Shown here piece after piece: positions 7,622 to 16,522 of a DNA stretch of 64,000 nt; position 1 is the first letter of the stretch; every line of letters begins with the position of its first letter. The position numbers and the translations under genes were made by a program. Where the stretch lies: the NCBI RefSeq assembly GCF_000721105.1, contig NZ_JOEV01000035.1, forward strand, positions 18,757 through 82,756, given 5' to 3'. This DNA is from Streptomyces cellulosae. Lineage in GTDB: Bacteria > Actinomycetota > Actinomycetes > Streptomycetales > Streptomycetaceae. Below the pieces are notes generated by a model, which worked only from the letters and a program-made list of their open reading frames with translations, did no database searches and had not been told where the DNA came from.

Positions 7622-8816
7622 TGTCCAGCCGGTTGCGCACGAACTGCGGGTCGGTCACCGTCCCGGTGGCCGGGTCCGTGTTGCCGGTCCCGAACTGCAG
7701 TACCGGCGTGTGCACATGCCCGCCCGGCAGCACGTCGTGCAGCCCCAGCCGGTCCCGCAGCAGCGTGGCCCGGTAGGCGACCTCGTTGGACAGGTAGTCC
7801 CCGCCGCCGCCCGCCCGGGCGCTCGACCCGGGCGTCGGCCCGTCCGGCCGGACGACCGGCTCGGTTCCTCCCGCCGGGATCTCGGTCACCGCCGTGTTGT
7901 CGTACACGGGGAACCGTCCGGTGTCCGCGGCCACGATCTTGGCGTACGGCAGGGTCGTCGTCGTCCACTGCGGTTGCGAGGCCGGGTCGGTGACGGGGAC
8001 GGTCCCGGTCACGCCGACGTTGTCGTTGTCGCCGAATCCGCCCCGCCAGGCCCCGTTGGTCCGCTCCACGTCGAAGCGGCCCACGCGTCCCTGGCTCACG
8101 GTGGTGAAGAGGTCCACCTTCTTCAGATGCGGCCGCAGGGTCCGCTCCACCGTGCCCTCCGTGAAGTCCCGCCACCGCACCGGGAAGACGACGGTCTCGA
8201 CCCGCGCCGGCCCGTCGGCCGTCTCGATCACCGTGCCGTCGAGCGCGAGCGCGGTGGCCCCGGACGGGTTGGAGATCCGGATGTCCCGGTCCAGCGTGAA
8301 CGGATCGAACCCGGTGACGAGAATCCGCCTGACCTTCTTGCCCCGCGGAAGGCGGACGGTGGTCTGCCCCCGCGAGGTCCGCTCCAACTCGCCGAGCAGC
8401 GCGGCGCGTTGTGTGTCGGACAGGCCGAATCCCGGTGCCCAGGTGCGCACCTGGCGGGTCATCCCCAGCCGCGCCCAGTACAACGGCCGGTCGTCGTCCC
8501 GGCTGAGGTCGCCTCCCGCGGGCCCTCGCCCCTGCGCCCGCTCCACGGCCCGCCGCCACAACGCCGACCCGTCCCGTACGACGAGCCGGCGGGCCTCGGA
8601 GTACGAGCCCGCCGAGCCGATTTCCCGCGCGAACTCGGCGGTCAGGACGTCGAATCCGGACCGCCGGAGTATCTCCTGCGGCACCGTCCCGTCGAGCCGC
8701 CGCTCCTCGACGGTGGCCGAGAGCGCGGTCCCGGCGGTCGCGGTGGTGGTGGGGGCCGCCAGCCCCGCCAGCAGGGTGAGTCCGAGGACACCGATCCGAA
8801 CACGTGAAGAAGCCAA
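7572..8816 (-). CDS. Secreted pyroglutamyl-peptidase-like protein with Cys-to-Ser change
   Basis: A 414-residue protein: signal peptide (residues 1-29), a helical N-terminal region (30-160) absent from classical enzymes, and a peptidase family C15 domain from about 163. Family marks are ILVTGFDPF (165-173) with NPSG (183-186), GRVGRFDVER carrying the catalytic Glu (251), GDYLSN (339-344) and HVH (367-369). In C15 enzymes the nucleophile is the Cys of a G-x-Y-x-C-N motif; here that position is Ser343, while Glu and His are kept. The protein may be inactive, or a serine-type hydrolase. The only possible start is TTG, since an in-frame TGA lies three codons upstream. The gene is convergent with and overlaps the EI24 gene. 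Confidence 0.8.
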   Translation of the reverse strand: MASSRVRIGVLGLTLLAGLAAPTTTATAGTALSATVEERRLDGTVPQEILRRSGFDVLTAEFAREIGSAGSYSEARRLVVRDGSALWRRAVERAQGRGPAGGDLSRDDDRPLYWARLGMTRQVRTWAPGFGLSDTQRAALLGELERTSRGQTTVRLPRGKKVRRILVTGFDPFTLDRDIRISNPSGATALALDGTVIETADGPARVETVVFPVRWRDFTEGTVERTLRPHLKKVDLFTTVSQGRVGRFDVERTNGAWRGGFGDNDNVGVTGTVPVTDPASQPQWTTTTLPYAKIVAADTGRFPVYDNTAVTEIPAGGTEPVVRPDGPTPGSSARAGGGGDYLSNEVAYRATLLRDRLGLHDVLPGGHVHTPVLQFGTGNTDPATGTVTDPQFVRNRLDIIAQVRSILAVAAGSE

Positions 8817-8938
8817 GGCAGTTCAAGCCTTTCTGTCGCCGTGGGGGAAGCGCTGCTGCTGCCGGTCGGCGCAGTATCGCGTGACGGAAGTGGTCTACGC
8901 CATGGGGCGTGACTCAGGCGACGGGCGGCGAAGGGGGG

Positions 8939-9022
8939 CCACTCGGTGGGTCCACTCGGTGGGTCCGCTCAGTGGGGATCACCCAGTGGGGTTCACTCGG
9001 CGGGGGTTCACTCGGTCGGGGG
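8939..9022 (-). repeat. Six degenerate 13-15 bp tandem repeats across the TetR stop codon
   Basis: Units start at 8939, 8952, 8965, 8980, 8994 and 9009 and approximate CCACTCGGTGGGGTT on the plus strand. On the coding strand the unit reads like the last codons of the regulator (ACC GAG TGA). The stop codon is at 9008-9010, inside the array. Confidence 0.8.
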
Positions 9023-9589
9023 CGACTCGCCCAGCAGCGCCAGGAAGTCCCGGAACGCGCCCGGCATGTCCACCGAGTCAGGGTCCAGCAGCCACTGGTA
9101 CTGCAGCCCGTCCATCACCGCGACGAGGAGAGGGGCCGCGCGCTCGGGGGTGAGTCCGTTCGGCAGGCGGTCGCCGTACTCCGTGCGCAGGGCCGCCACC
9201 ATCGACGCCCGGACCCGGACGTAGCGCTCCGTGAAGTACTCCCGCGCCGGATGCCCGTCCGTCACGCTCTCGCCGAGCAGCGCCGAGAAGGTCTGCACGA
9301 TTCCCGGGCGCGTCGCGTTGTACTCGACGAGCGACGCGAGCAGTTCCGGCCGCCAGGTCCCCGCCGAGACGGCGTCCCACTTGTCGCGCTCCTCCAGCAC
9401 GGCGACCAGCAGCGCGTCCTTGGCCGGGAAGTGGTGCAGCAGACCCTGCTGGGTCAGCCCGACCCGCTCCGCCACCGCTGCCAGGCTCGCCGCCCGGTAG
9501 CCCCGCTCGGCGATGACCTCCAGGGCCGCCCGGACGATCTCGGCCCGCCGCTCCTCGCCCCGGGCGCTGGTCCTCTGCCTGGCGTTCAT
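9008..9589 (-). CDS. TetR-family transcriptional regulator
   Basis: A 193-residue repressor. The N-terminal helix-turn-helix spans about residues 10-55 (EVIAERGYRAASLAAVAERV, then GLTQQGLLHHFPAKDALL), and the rest is a helical ligand and dimerisation domain. The start chosen is ATG 9589: TACGGT lies 6 nt upstream, giving a leaderless transcript; an upstream ATG at 9616 has no ribosome site. It is divergent from a GH3 beta-glucosidase and probably controls it in response to a beta-glucoside or related sugar; the ligand is an inference. The -10 lies inside a palindrome, which suggests autorepression. A tandem repeat array covers the stop codon. Confidence 0.88.
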   Translation of the reverse strand: MNARQRTSARGEERRAEIVRAALEVIAERGYRAASLAAVAERVGLTQQGLLHHFPAKDALLVAVLEERDKWDAVSAGTWRPELLASLVEYNATRPGIVQTFSALLGESVTDGHPAREYFTERYVRVRASMVAALRTEYGDRLPNGLTPERAAPLLVAVMDGLQYQWLLDPDSVDMPGAFRDFLALLGESPPTE

Positions 9590-9607
9590 GACGTCACCGT
9601 ACGTCAT
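9588..9607 (-). promoter_or_regulatory. Palindrome over the tetR -10 and start codon
   Basis: ATGACGT-N6-ACGTCAT is a perfect 7-bp inverted repeat. It includes the TACGGT -10 element (minus strand) and the ATG of the regulator. A dimer bound here would block its own transcription and lies about 110 bp from the divergent glucosidase start. Confidence 0.55.
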
Positions 9608-9712
9608 CTCGACCATCGTAAAATAACGGCAACATAACGAAACCTACCGATCGCCAGGTAAACGATGCACGATGGAGCCACCGCACGGACGCGTCAATGA
9701 GGAGGCACCGCC

Positions 9713-12157
9713 ATGGCGGCACCCTTGGGAACCACCCCGGCCGACACAACCCGCGAGGCCGCCGTCGAGGCCGCCCTCCGCAAGCTGGACCTGGACGCCA
9801 AGACCCGGCTCCTGTCCGGAAGGGACATGTGGTCCCTGCCCGCCCTCCCCGAGATCGGGCTGCCCTCCCTGGTCATGTCGGACGGCCCCATCGGCGTCCG
9901 GGGCGTGCGCTGGACCGCCGACGACCCGTCGGTCGCGCTGCCCTCGCCGACCGCCCTGGCCGCCACCTGGGACCCGGGGCTCGCCCGCCGGGCCGGGGTG
10001 CTGCTCGCCCAGGAGGCCCGCCGCAAGGGCGTCCACGTGCTGCTCGCGCCCACCGTCAACCTGCACCGCTCCCCGCTCGGCGGCCGTCACTTCGAGGCCT
10101 ACAGCGAGGATCCGTATCTCACGGGCGTCATCGGCTCCGGCTATGTGACCGGCGTCCAGTCCGGCGGCGTCGGCACCACCGTCAAGCACTTCGTCGCCAA
10201 CGACGCCGAGACCGACCGGTTCACCGTGAACAACCTCGTCTCCGAGCGTGCCCTGCGCGAGCTGTACCTCGCCCCCTTCGAGGCGATCGTCGAGAACGCC
10301 CGCCCCTGGGGCATCATGACCGCCTACAACTCGGTCAACGGACCCACGATGACCGAGCACCACCGGCTGGTGAACGAGATCCTGCGCGGCGAATGGGGCT
10401 TCGACGGCTTCAACGTCTCCGACTGGACCGCCGCCCGCTCCACCGCCGGCGCCATCGAGGGCGGCCTCGACGTCGCCATGCCCGGCCCGCAGACCGTGTA
10501 CGGCGAGGCCCTCGCACGGGCCGTACGGGACGGCGAGGTGGCCGAGGCCAAGGTCGACGCGGCCGTCCGCAACGTCCTGCGGCTCGCCGCCCGCGTCGGC
10601 ATCCTGGAGGGCGCCGAACCGGTCGTCACCGAGCTGCCCGAGACCGTCGACGGCGAGTCGCTGGCCCGCGAGATCGCCCGCCGCTCCTTCGTCCTGGTCC
10701 GCAACGAGAGGGCCGCGCTGCCGCTGAAGCCGGACGGCACCGTCGCGTTGATCGGTGCCGCCGCCCGCGACGCCCGCGTCCTCGGCGGCGGCTCCGCCAC
10801 CGTCTTCCCGGCCCGGACCGTCTCCCCGCTCGACGGACTCACCGCCGCCCTCCCCGACGGCACCCTCACCTATGTCGTCGGCGCCGACCCGAACACCGAA
10901 CTCGCCGCCGCCGACAAGGGCTTCGAGCTGCACGCGGTCTGCCGTGACGCCACCGGCACGGTCCTCGGCACCGGCACGGCACCCAGCGGCCTGCTCCAGT
11001 GGATGGGCGACGACCTGCCCGAGGGCGTCACCCACGACACCCTGCACACCGTCGAACTCACCGGCACCTTCACGCCGCGCGAGTCCGGCCCGCACACCTT
11101 CGGCATCAAGGGTCTCGGCGCGTTCACCCTGCGCATCGACGGCACCACGTACTACGACGACGTCCAACGCCCCACGACGGACGACCCGTTCGTCACCTTC
11201 TTCGGCGCCCCCGAACCCCGCGCCCAGGTCGAGCTCACCGCAGGCCACCCGGTCGAGGTCTCCCTCACCCACATCGTCCAGCTCCCCGCGGACATCCCCA
11301 TGAAGGTCGTCTCCTTCACCCTCGCCCACCAGGAGCCCCAGCGCGACCCGGACGAGCTGATCGCCGAGGCCGTGGCGGCCGCCCGTGCCGCCGACACGGC
11401 CGTCGTCGTGGTCGCCACCACCGAACGCGTCGAGTCGGAGGGCTACGACCGCACCGACCTCGTCCTCCCCGGCCGTCAGGACGACCTGGTCCGCGCGGTC
11501 GCCGCCGCCAACCCGAACACCGTCGTGGTCGTCAACTCCGGCTCCCCGGTGGAACTCCCGTGGCGCGACCAGGTCGCCGCCGTCCTGCTGAGCTGGTTCC
11601 CCGGCCAGGAGGGCGGCGCCGCCCTCGCGGACGTCCTCACCGGCGCCCACGAGCCCGGCGGCCGGCTGCCCACCACCTGGGGCTCCCTGGCCGACGCCCC
11701 GGTCACCCAGGTCACCCCCGACAACGGCGCCCTCCCCTACAGCGAGGGCGTCTTCATCGGCTACAGCGCCTGGGAGAAGGCGGGCCGCACCCCCTCTTAC
11801 CCCTTCGGCCACGGCCTCGGCTACACCGACTGGACCTACGAGTCCGTCGAGGTGCGGGGTACGACCGTGACGGTCCGCGTCCGCAACTCCGGCACCCGCG
11901 CCGGCCGCGAGGTCGTCCAGGTCTACCTGGCCCCCGCCGAGCCCGACGCCGACCGCCCGGCCCGCCGCCTGGCCGGCTTCGGGGGAGCGGAGGCCGCCCC
12001 CGGCGAGGTCGTCGAAACCACCGTCGAACTACCGCGACGCGCCTTCGAGACCTGGGACGAGAAGACCAACTCATGGTCATTTGTGAAGGGTTCGTACGAA
12101 ATCCAGGTGGGCCGCTCGATCTCCGACCGCCGGCTCACCGCGACCATTAACGTCTGA
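9713..12157 (+). CDS. Glycoside hydrolase family 3 beta-glucosidase with PA14 domain
   Basis: An 814-residue cytoplasmic enzyme (no signal peptide) that cleaves beta-linked glucose from oligosaccharides or glycosides. Domain order: GH3 N-terminal barrel (about 1-300) with the nucleophile Asp237 in NVSDWTA, first part of the GH3 C-terminal sandwich, an inserted PA14 lectin-like domain (about 395-545), the remaining sandwich with the glycine-rich SWFPGQEGG, and a C-terminal Fn3-like domain (about 700-800). PA14-containing GH3 enzymes include BglX-like and KmBglI-type proteins. AGGAGG lies 7 nt before the ATG. The divergent TetR gene is the likely regulator; the galactose mutarotase follows on the other strand. 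Confidence 0.95.
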   Translation: MAAPLGTTPADTTREAAVEAALRKLDLDAKTRLLSGRDMWSLPALPEIGLPSLVMSDGPIGVRGVRWTADDPSVALPSPTALAATWDPGLARRAGVLLAQEARRKGVHVLLAPTVNLHRSPLGGRHFEAYSEDPYLTGVIGSGYVTGVQSGGVGTTVKHFVANDAETDRFTVNNLVSERALRELYLAPFEAIVENARPWGIMTAYNSVNGPTMTEHHRLVNEILRGEWGFDGFNVSDWTAARSTAGAIEGGLDVAMPGPQTVYGEALARAVRDGEVAEAKVDAAVRNVLRLAARVGILEGAEPVVTELPETVDGESLAREIARRSFVLVRNERAALPLKPDGTVALIGAAARDARVLGGGSATVFPARTVSPLDGLTAALPDGTLTYVVGADPNTELAAADKGFELHAVCRDATGTVLGTGTAPSGLLQWMGDDLPEGVTHDTLHTVELTGTFTPRESGPHTFGIKGLGAFTLRIDGTTYYDDVQRPTTDDPFVTFFGAPEPRAQVELTAGHPVEVSLTHIVQLPADIPMKVVSFTLAHQEPQRDPDELIAEAVAAARAADTAVVVVATTERVESEGYDRTDLVLPGRQDDLVRAVAAANPNTVVVVNSGSPVELPWRDQVAAVLLSWFPGQEGGAALADVLTGAHEPGGRLPTTWGSLADAPVTQVTPDNGALPYSEGVFIGYSAWEKAGRTPSYPFGHGLGYTDWTYESVEVRGTTVTVRVRNSGTRAGREVVQVYLAPAEPDADRPARRLAGFGGAEAAPGEVVETTVELPRRAFETWDEKTNSWSFVKGSYEIQVGRSISDRRLTATINV

Positions 12158-12181
12158 CCGCGGGAACCATCCCCCACAAGC

Positions 12182-12217
12182 AGCCCCGGCCCGGGACCTG
12201 ACCCCCGGGCCGGGGCT
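12182..12217. terminator. Intrinsic terminator between convergent GH3 and galM
   Basis: A perfect 14-bp stem (AGCCCCGGCCCGGG and its complement) with an 8-nt loop. No U-tract follows, as is usual in Streptomyces. It probably serves the glucosidase. Confidence 0.75.
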
Positions 12218-12249
12218 CGTGAGCGACACACCTCTGGTGAGCGATGCGC

Positions 12250-12322
12250 CTGGCGGCGGGAGAACCCGTACACCTGGCGGCCGCAGGAACCCGTACACCT
12301 AGCGGCTGGAGAACCCGTACAC
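12250..12322 (-). repeat. Three tandem 24-25 bp copies of the galM 3' end
   Basis: Units at 12299-12322 (the last codons of galM plus TAG), 12274-12298 and 12250-12273. On the coding strand each begins GTGTACGGGTTC; the first encodes VYGFSSR and the stop. The two extra copies lie directly after the stop and differ at a few positions. Confidence 0.9.
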
Positions 12323-13270
12323 CGTCTGCGACCGGAACACCTCGCCCGGCCGCAGCACCGTGCTGGGGAACTCCGGACGGTTGGGGGAGTCGGGGAAGTG
12401 CTGGGTCTCCAGCGCGATCCCGTCACCGGGGGCGAAGGGCGCGCCCAGGTGGTCCGCCGTGTACAGCTGGAGACCGGGCTCGGTGGTCGCGACGGTCAGC
12501 ACCCGGCCCGACGCCGGGTCGTGCAGTTCGGCGACCTCGACCGGGGCCGGCGTCACGCCCTTGTCGAGCACGAAGTTGTGGTCGTAGCCGGCGCCCACCT
12601 TCCGTGCCGCCCGGAAGTCGAAGCGGGTCCCCGCCACCTCCTCCAGGACACCGGTCGGGATCAGGTCCGCGTCCACCGGCGTGTACCGGGACGCGGCGAT
12701 CCGCAGCTCGTGCCCGCCCGCGCTGCCCGACCCGCCCAGGTCGAAGTAGCTGTGGTTGGTCAAGTTCACCACCGTCGGCGCGTCCGCGACCGCCTCGTAC
12801 CCGATCCGCAGGGCCCCCGACTCCTCCAGCGTGCAGGTCGCCGTGACCTCCAGCCGCCCCGGAAAGCCCTCCTCGCCGTCCGGACTGACCCGGCTCAGCC
12901 GCACCCCGTGCGCCACCGGCTCCACGTCCCACACCCGCTTGTCGAAGCCCCGCTCGCCGCCGTGCAGGGAGTTGGGCGGGTTGTTGGGCGCCAGCACGTA
13001 GGTCTCGCCGTCCAGCGTGAAACGGCCGCCCGCGATCCGGTTCGCGTACCGCCCGACCAGCGCGCCGAAGTACGGCTCCGGGTGCGCCAGATAGCCGTCC
13101 AGGTCCGCGAACCCCAGCACCACGTTCCCCGCGCGTCCGTCCCGGTCCGGGACCTCCGCCGACTGCACGATCCCGCCGTACGACAGGATGCGTACGCGGA
13201 CACCCGCCCGCTCCAGGGTCCAGCGGTGAACCGGGGTGCCGTCGGGAAGGGTGCCGAAGAGTTCGTTCAT
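12299..13270 (-). CDS. galM: Aldose 1-epimerase (galactose mutarotase)
   Basis: A 323-residue mutarotase that interconverts alpha and beta anomers of aldohexoses, cytoplasmic. The GalM fold marks are present in order: GRYANRIAGGRF (about 71-82), NNPPNSLHGG with the substrate His (about 95-104), NLTNHSYFDLGG with the second catalytic His (about 168-179), and GYDHNFVLD (about 228-236); the general-base Glu is expected in the C-terminal LETQHFPDSP region. Its neighbour GH3 glucosidase releases sugars whose anomers this enzyme would equilibrate, but they are convergent, not an operon. The first in-frame ATG is used; its ribosome site is weak. The 3' end is tandemly repeated after the stop. Confidence 0.93.
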   Translation of the reverse strand: MNELFGTLPDGTPVHRWTLERAGVRVRILSYGGIVQSAEVPDRDGRAGNVVLGFADLDGYLAHPEPYFGALVGRYANRIAGGRFTLDGETYVLAPNNPPNSLHGGERGFDKRVWDVEPVAHGVRLSRVSPDGEEGFPGRLEVTATCTLEESGALRIGYEAVADAPTVVNLTNHSYFDLGGSGSAGGHELRIAASRYTPVDADLIPTGVLEEVAGTRFDFRAARKVGAGYDHNFVLDKGVTPAPVEVAELHDPASGRVLTVATTEPGLQLYTADHLGAPFAPGDGIALETQHFPDSPNRPEFPSTVLRPGEVFRSQTVYGFSSR

Positions 13271-13297
13271 GTGCGGAACTTTAGGTCACCCTCAGGA

Positions 13298-14191
13298 TCA
13301 CGCCTTCTTCCCCGTGACCGTCCGATAGGCGATCTCCGCCAGCCGCGCCTGACCGTTCACGCTCGGGTGGAACCAGTCCACGTGGCTCAGCTGGTCGGTG
13401 CCGAAGCGGTACTCGTACACCGCGCCCCCGTCGAACCGGCAGTGGCGGTCCTTGGCGCAGACCTGCTCCAGCACCTTGTTGTAGTCCTGGACCCGCTTCG
13501 CGACGGTGTCCCGCCGCTGAGTCGCCACCGCGTCCAACGCGTCCGCGTCACCCAGCATGGACGGGCACAGGCCCAGCTTCCACACCTGCTTGCCCACCGG
13601 GTTGGTCCGGCCCTCGGACCACAGCCGCTTCAGATTCGGCACGCTCGCCACGAACACCTGCGCGTTGGGCGCGCTCTTGCGCAGGGTGCTCATCGCGTCC
13701 TCGAAGCCGGCCCGGAAGGCCGTCACCGAGGTCATCGCCGCCGTGCTGTTCCGGCAGGCGTCGTTCGCGCCCACCATCACCGCCACCAGATCCGGCTTGC
13801 GGGCCGCCGCCCGGCCCATCTGACTCGGCAGATCCGCCATCCGCGCCCCGGTCACGGCGTAGTTCCAGCTCCGTTCGGCCGCCCTCGCCCGGCCCAGCAG
13901 CCGTACCGCGAGACTGTCGACCTGGGCGCTGCCTCCCGTGGCCCAGGACACCTCCGGACAGTCCGTCAGCACCGCGCAGGCGTCGAAGCCCCGCGTGATG
14001 GAGTCCCCCACGGCCGCGACCGAGGCCGGACTGCTGTCCCACGTCGGCGTCGGAGACGGCTTCGCCTTGTGGGCGCCGGTGCCGCTCGGGCCCGGCGAGT
14101 CGCCGCCGACGGCATCACAGCCGGCGACCCCCAGAACAGCCACCGCCGCAGCGGCGAGAACGGCACGCGAGCGATGACGCTGCTTCCGCAT
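13298..14191 (-). CDS. SGNH/GDSL-family lipoprotein hydrolase
   Basis: A 297-residue surface-anchored esterase or lipase-like enzyme. The signal peptide ends in the lipobox VAGC (Cys about 24) and is followed by a Ser/Pro/Thr linker. The SGNH blocks are visible: block I VGDSITRGF (catalytic Ser), block II with NYAVTGARM, block III MVGANDAC (Asn), and block V DWFHPSVNG (Asp and His). Six to seven Cys residues in the mature part may form disulfides as in Streptomyces SGNH lipases. The start MRKQ at 14191 was chosen because the longer frame adds residues that spoil the signal peptide. The substrate is unknown. Confidence 0.88.
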   Translation of the reverse strand: MRKQRHRSRAVLAAAAVAVLGVAGCDAVGGDSPGPSGTGAHKAKPSPTPTWDSSPASVAAVGDSITRGFDACAVLTDCPEVSWATGGSAQVDSLAVRLLGRARAAERSWNYAVTGARMADLPSQMGRAAARKPDLVAVMVGANDACRNSTAAMTSVTAFRAGFEDAMSTLRKSAPNAQVFVASVPNLKRLWSEGRTNPVGKQVWKLGLCPSMLGDADALDAVATQRRDTVAKRVQDYNKVLEQVCAKDRHCRFDGGAVYEYRFGTDQLSHVDWFHPSVNGQARLAEIAYRTVTGKKA

Positions 14192-14493
14192 CCGGTGGTG
14201 ATCCCCTCGGTCGACACGCGATGGACCGCCCATCACGACCCCGTACTGCCCTTGCAGACCTTCCGGCCCTTGCACCTATGACAACGCACGGGAGTTCCCG
14301 ACCACGCTCTGTGGAACGTTTCGCACCCATACAAGCGTCCTGCCGGGTGAAAGGCGGGTGTTTCGGGGCACTGGGACCGACGGTACGTCACACTCCTCGC
14401 CCCGCCGCACGGTAGCCTCGCCATCAACGTGGCTGCCCTGCCACCGCCGCCATGCCAGCCTGCAAGACTGTCCCGCTCTGCCCGGAGGTCCCG

Positions 14494-14988
14494 GTGACGA
14501 CACGTGGAGTTCTGTACGTGCACTCCGCGCCGCGCGCGCTGTGCCCGCACGTCGAGTGGGCCGTCGCCGGGGTGCTCGGCACACGCGTCAACCTCGACTG
14601 GATCCGGCAGCCCGCCGCCCCCGGCACCTGGCGCTCCGAGTTCTCCTGGCAGGGCGAGGTGGGCACCGCCTCCCAACTGGCCTCGGCACTGAGAGGCTGG
14701 CACCTGCTCCGCTTCGAGGTCACCGCCGAACCCTGCCCCACGGCCGAGGGCGAGCGCTACAGCTGCACCCCCGAACTCGGCATCTTCCACGCCGTCACCG
14801 GCATCCACGGCGACATCCTCATCCCCGAGGACCGCCTCCGCGCGGCCCTGCAGCGCTCCCAGCGCGATGAGAGCGACCTGGAAGCGGACATCGCCAAACT
14901 CCTGGGCAAGCCCTGGGACGACGAGTTGGAACCGTTCAGGTACGCGGGTGAGGGCGCTCCGGTGCGCTGGCTCCACCAGGTCGTCTGA
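14494..14988 (+). CDS. DUF3145-family protein
   Basis: A 164-residue member of the actinobacterial DUF3145 family, recognised by its start MTTRGVLYVHSAPRALCPHV and the central DWIRQPA and EFSWQGEVGTASQLAS stretches. Function is unknown. GTG at 14494 is preceded by GGAGG at about 6 nt and gives the usual family N-terminus. A TAGCCT hexamer at 14413 could be the -10 of its promoter. It is convergent with the fatty-acid operon. Confidence 0.9.
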   Translation: MTTRGVLYVHSAPRALCPHVEWAVAGVLGTRVNLDWIRQPAAPGTWRSEFSWQGEVGTASQLASALRGWHLLRFEVTAEPCPTAEGERYSCTPELGIFHAVTGIHGDILIPEDRLRAALQRSQRDESDLEADIAKLLGKPWDDELEPFRYAGEGAPVRWLHQVV

Positions 14989-15116
14989 GAAACGCGCGGT
15001 GGGCCGACGCCCCCTCAGGGGCACGCGGCGCCGTACGGATTCGCGGCTCCGCCGCGTACGCGCGAGCACCCCACCACGGCCCGCACGCGCCATGCTGCGG
15101 ACGGCACCATGGCGAA

Positions 15117-15146
15117 TGGCCCGACCTCCCCAAGGAGACCGGGCCA
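15117..15146 (-). terminator. Terminator of the fab operon
   Basis: TGGCCCG-AC-CTCC-CCAA-GGAG-AC-CGGGCCA forms an 11-bp stem with one internal mismatch pair and a 4-nt loop, starting 20 nt after the fabF stop codon in the direction of transcription. Confidence 0.6.
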
Positions 15147-15165
15147 CTGTCAGTTCACGGCACCG

Positions 15166-16446
15166 TCACACCGAACGGAACGCCAGGACGACATTGTGCC
15201 CGCCAAACCCGAACGAGTCGTTCAGGGCGGCGATACGGCCCTCCACGGGCAGCTTGCGTGCCTCCCCGCGCACCACGTCGGCGTTGGCGGCAGCCTCCGG
15301 GTCGAGGTTCTCCACGTTGATGGTCGGCGGAGCCACCCGGTGGTACAGGGCGAGGACCGTCGCCACGGACTCCACGCCGCCCGCGCCACCGAGCAGGTGA
15401 CCGGTCATCGACTTGGTCGCGGAGACCGCCATGTGGTCCGCGTCGTCGCCGAACACCTTGCGCAGCGCCTTCAGCTCGGCCACGTCACCGGCCGGCGTCG
15501 ACGTCGCGTGCGCGTTGACGTGCACGATCTCCGCCGGGTCCAGGTCGGTGCCGTCCAGCAGGTTCTGCAGGGCGTGCGAGATGCCCCGCCCCTCCGGCTC
15601 CGGCTGCACGATGTCGTGGGCGTCGGCGGAGATGCCCTGCCCGACCGCCTCGGCGTACACCCGCGCACCGCGGGCGGCGGCGTGCTCGGCGGACTCCAGG
15701 ACGATCACGCCGGCGCCCTCGCCCAGGACGAAGCCGTCGCGGGCGATGTCGTAGGGACGCGAGGCGCCCTGGGGGTCGTCGTTGTTCTTGGACATCGCCA
15801 TCATGTTGCCGAACGCGGCGATGGGCAGCGGGTGGATCGCCGCCTCCGTACCACCCGCGACGACGACGTCGGCGCGGCCGGTGCGGATCATCTCGATGGC
15901 GTAGCCGATGGCCTCGGCGCCCGACGCGCACGCGGAGACCGGCGTGTGCACGCCCGCCCGGGCGCCCACGAGCAGGCCCACGTTGGCCGAGGGGCTGTTC
16001 GGCATCAGCATGGGGACGGTGTGCGGGGAGACGCGGCGGACGCCCTTCTCCTTCAGCACGTCGTACTGGTCCAGCAGGGTCGTCACGCCGCCGATGCCGG
16101 AGGCGATGACCGCGCCGAGCCGGTCGGGGTCGACGTCCCCTTCGGACCCGTCCTCCCCGGCCTTGCCGGTGAAGCCGGCGTCCTTCCAGGCCTCCTGGGC
16201 CGCGATCAGCGCGAACTGCGCCGAACGGTCCAGGCGGCGGGCCTGCGGCCGCGGAATGACCTCGGTCGGTTCCACGGCGATCTGAGCGGCGATGCGGACC
16301 GCCTGATCGGCGGCCCACTCCTGCTCCAGGGGCTTGACGCCGGACTTGCCGGCGACCAGGCCCTCCCAGGTAGAGGCTGCGTCGCCACCCAGCGGTGTGG
16401 TTGCGCCGATACCGGTGACGACCACGGTGCGATTGGTCGAGCTCAC
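15166..16446 (-). CDS. fabF: 3-oxoacyl-[acyl-carrier-protein] synthase II (KAS II)
   Basis: A 426-residue condensing enzyme of type II fatty-acid synthesis; it elongates acyl-ACP with malonyl-ACP. The Cys-His-His triad is complete: Cys173 in SACASG, His313 in NAHATSTPAG and His350 in KSMTGHLLGG. The start is GTG 16446 with GGAGAAAG about 9 nt upstream, giving the N-terminus MSSTNRTVVVTGIG. It is the last gene of fasR-fabD-fabH-acpP-fabF, 76 bp after acpP, and is followed by a hairpin. Confidence 0.97.
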   Translation of the reverse strand: MSSTNRTVVVTGIGATTPLGGDAASTWEGLVAGKSGVKPLEQEWAADQAVRIAAQIAVEPTEVIPRPQARRLDRSAQFALIAAQEAWKDAGFTGKAGEDGSEGDVDPDRLGAVIASGIGGVTTLLDQYDVLKEKGVRRVSPHTVPMLMPNSPSANVGLLVGARAGVHTPVSACASGAEAIGYAIEMIRTGRADVVVAGGTEAAIHPLPIAAFGNMMAMSKNNDDPQGASRPYDIARDGFVLGEGAGVIVLESAEHAAARGARVYAEAVGQGISADAHDIVQPEPEGRGISHALQNLLDGTDLDPAEIVHVNAHATSTPAGDVAELKALRKVFGDDADHMAVSATKSMTGHLLGGAGGVESVATVLALYHRVAPPTINVENLDPEAAANADVVRGEARKLPVEGRIAALNDSFGFGGHNVVLAFRSV

Positions 16447-16522
16447 GGGAATTCTTTCTCCAACGGATCGGGATTCAGCGGCGCCACCGCCGGGTGGCGG
16501 GGCAGGCGACCGGCCTGACGGA

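Noticed and set aside
9644..11812. 722-residue frame opposite the beta-glucosidase
   Set aside because: Almost only Gly/Asp/Val/Ala/Glu, a mirror of the GH3 codon pattern.
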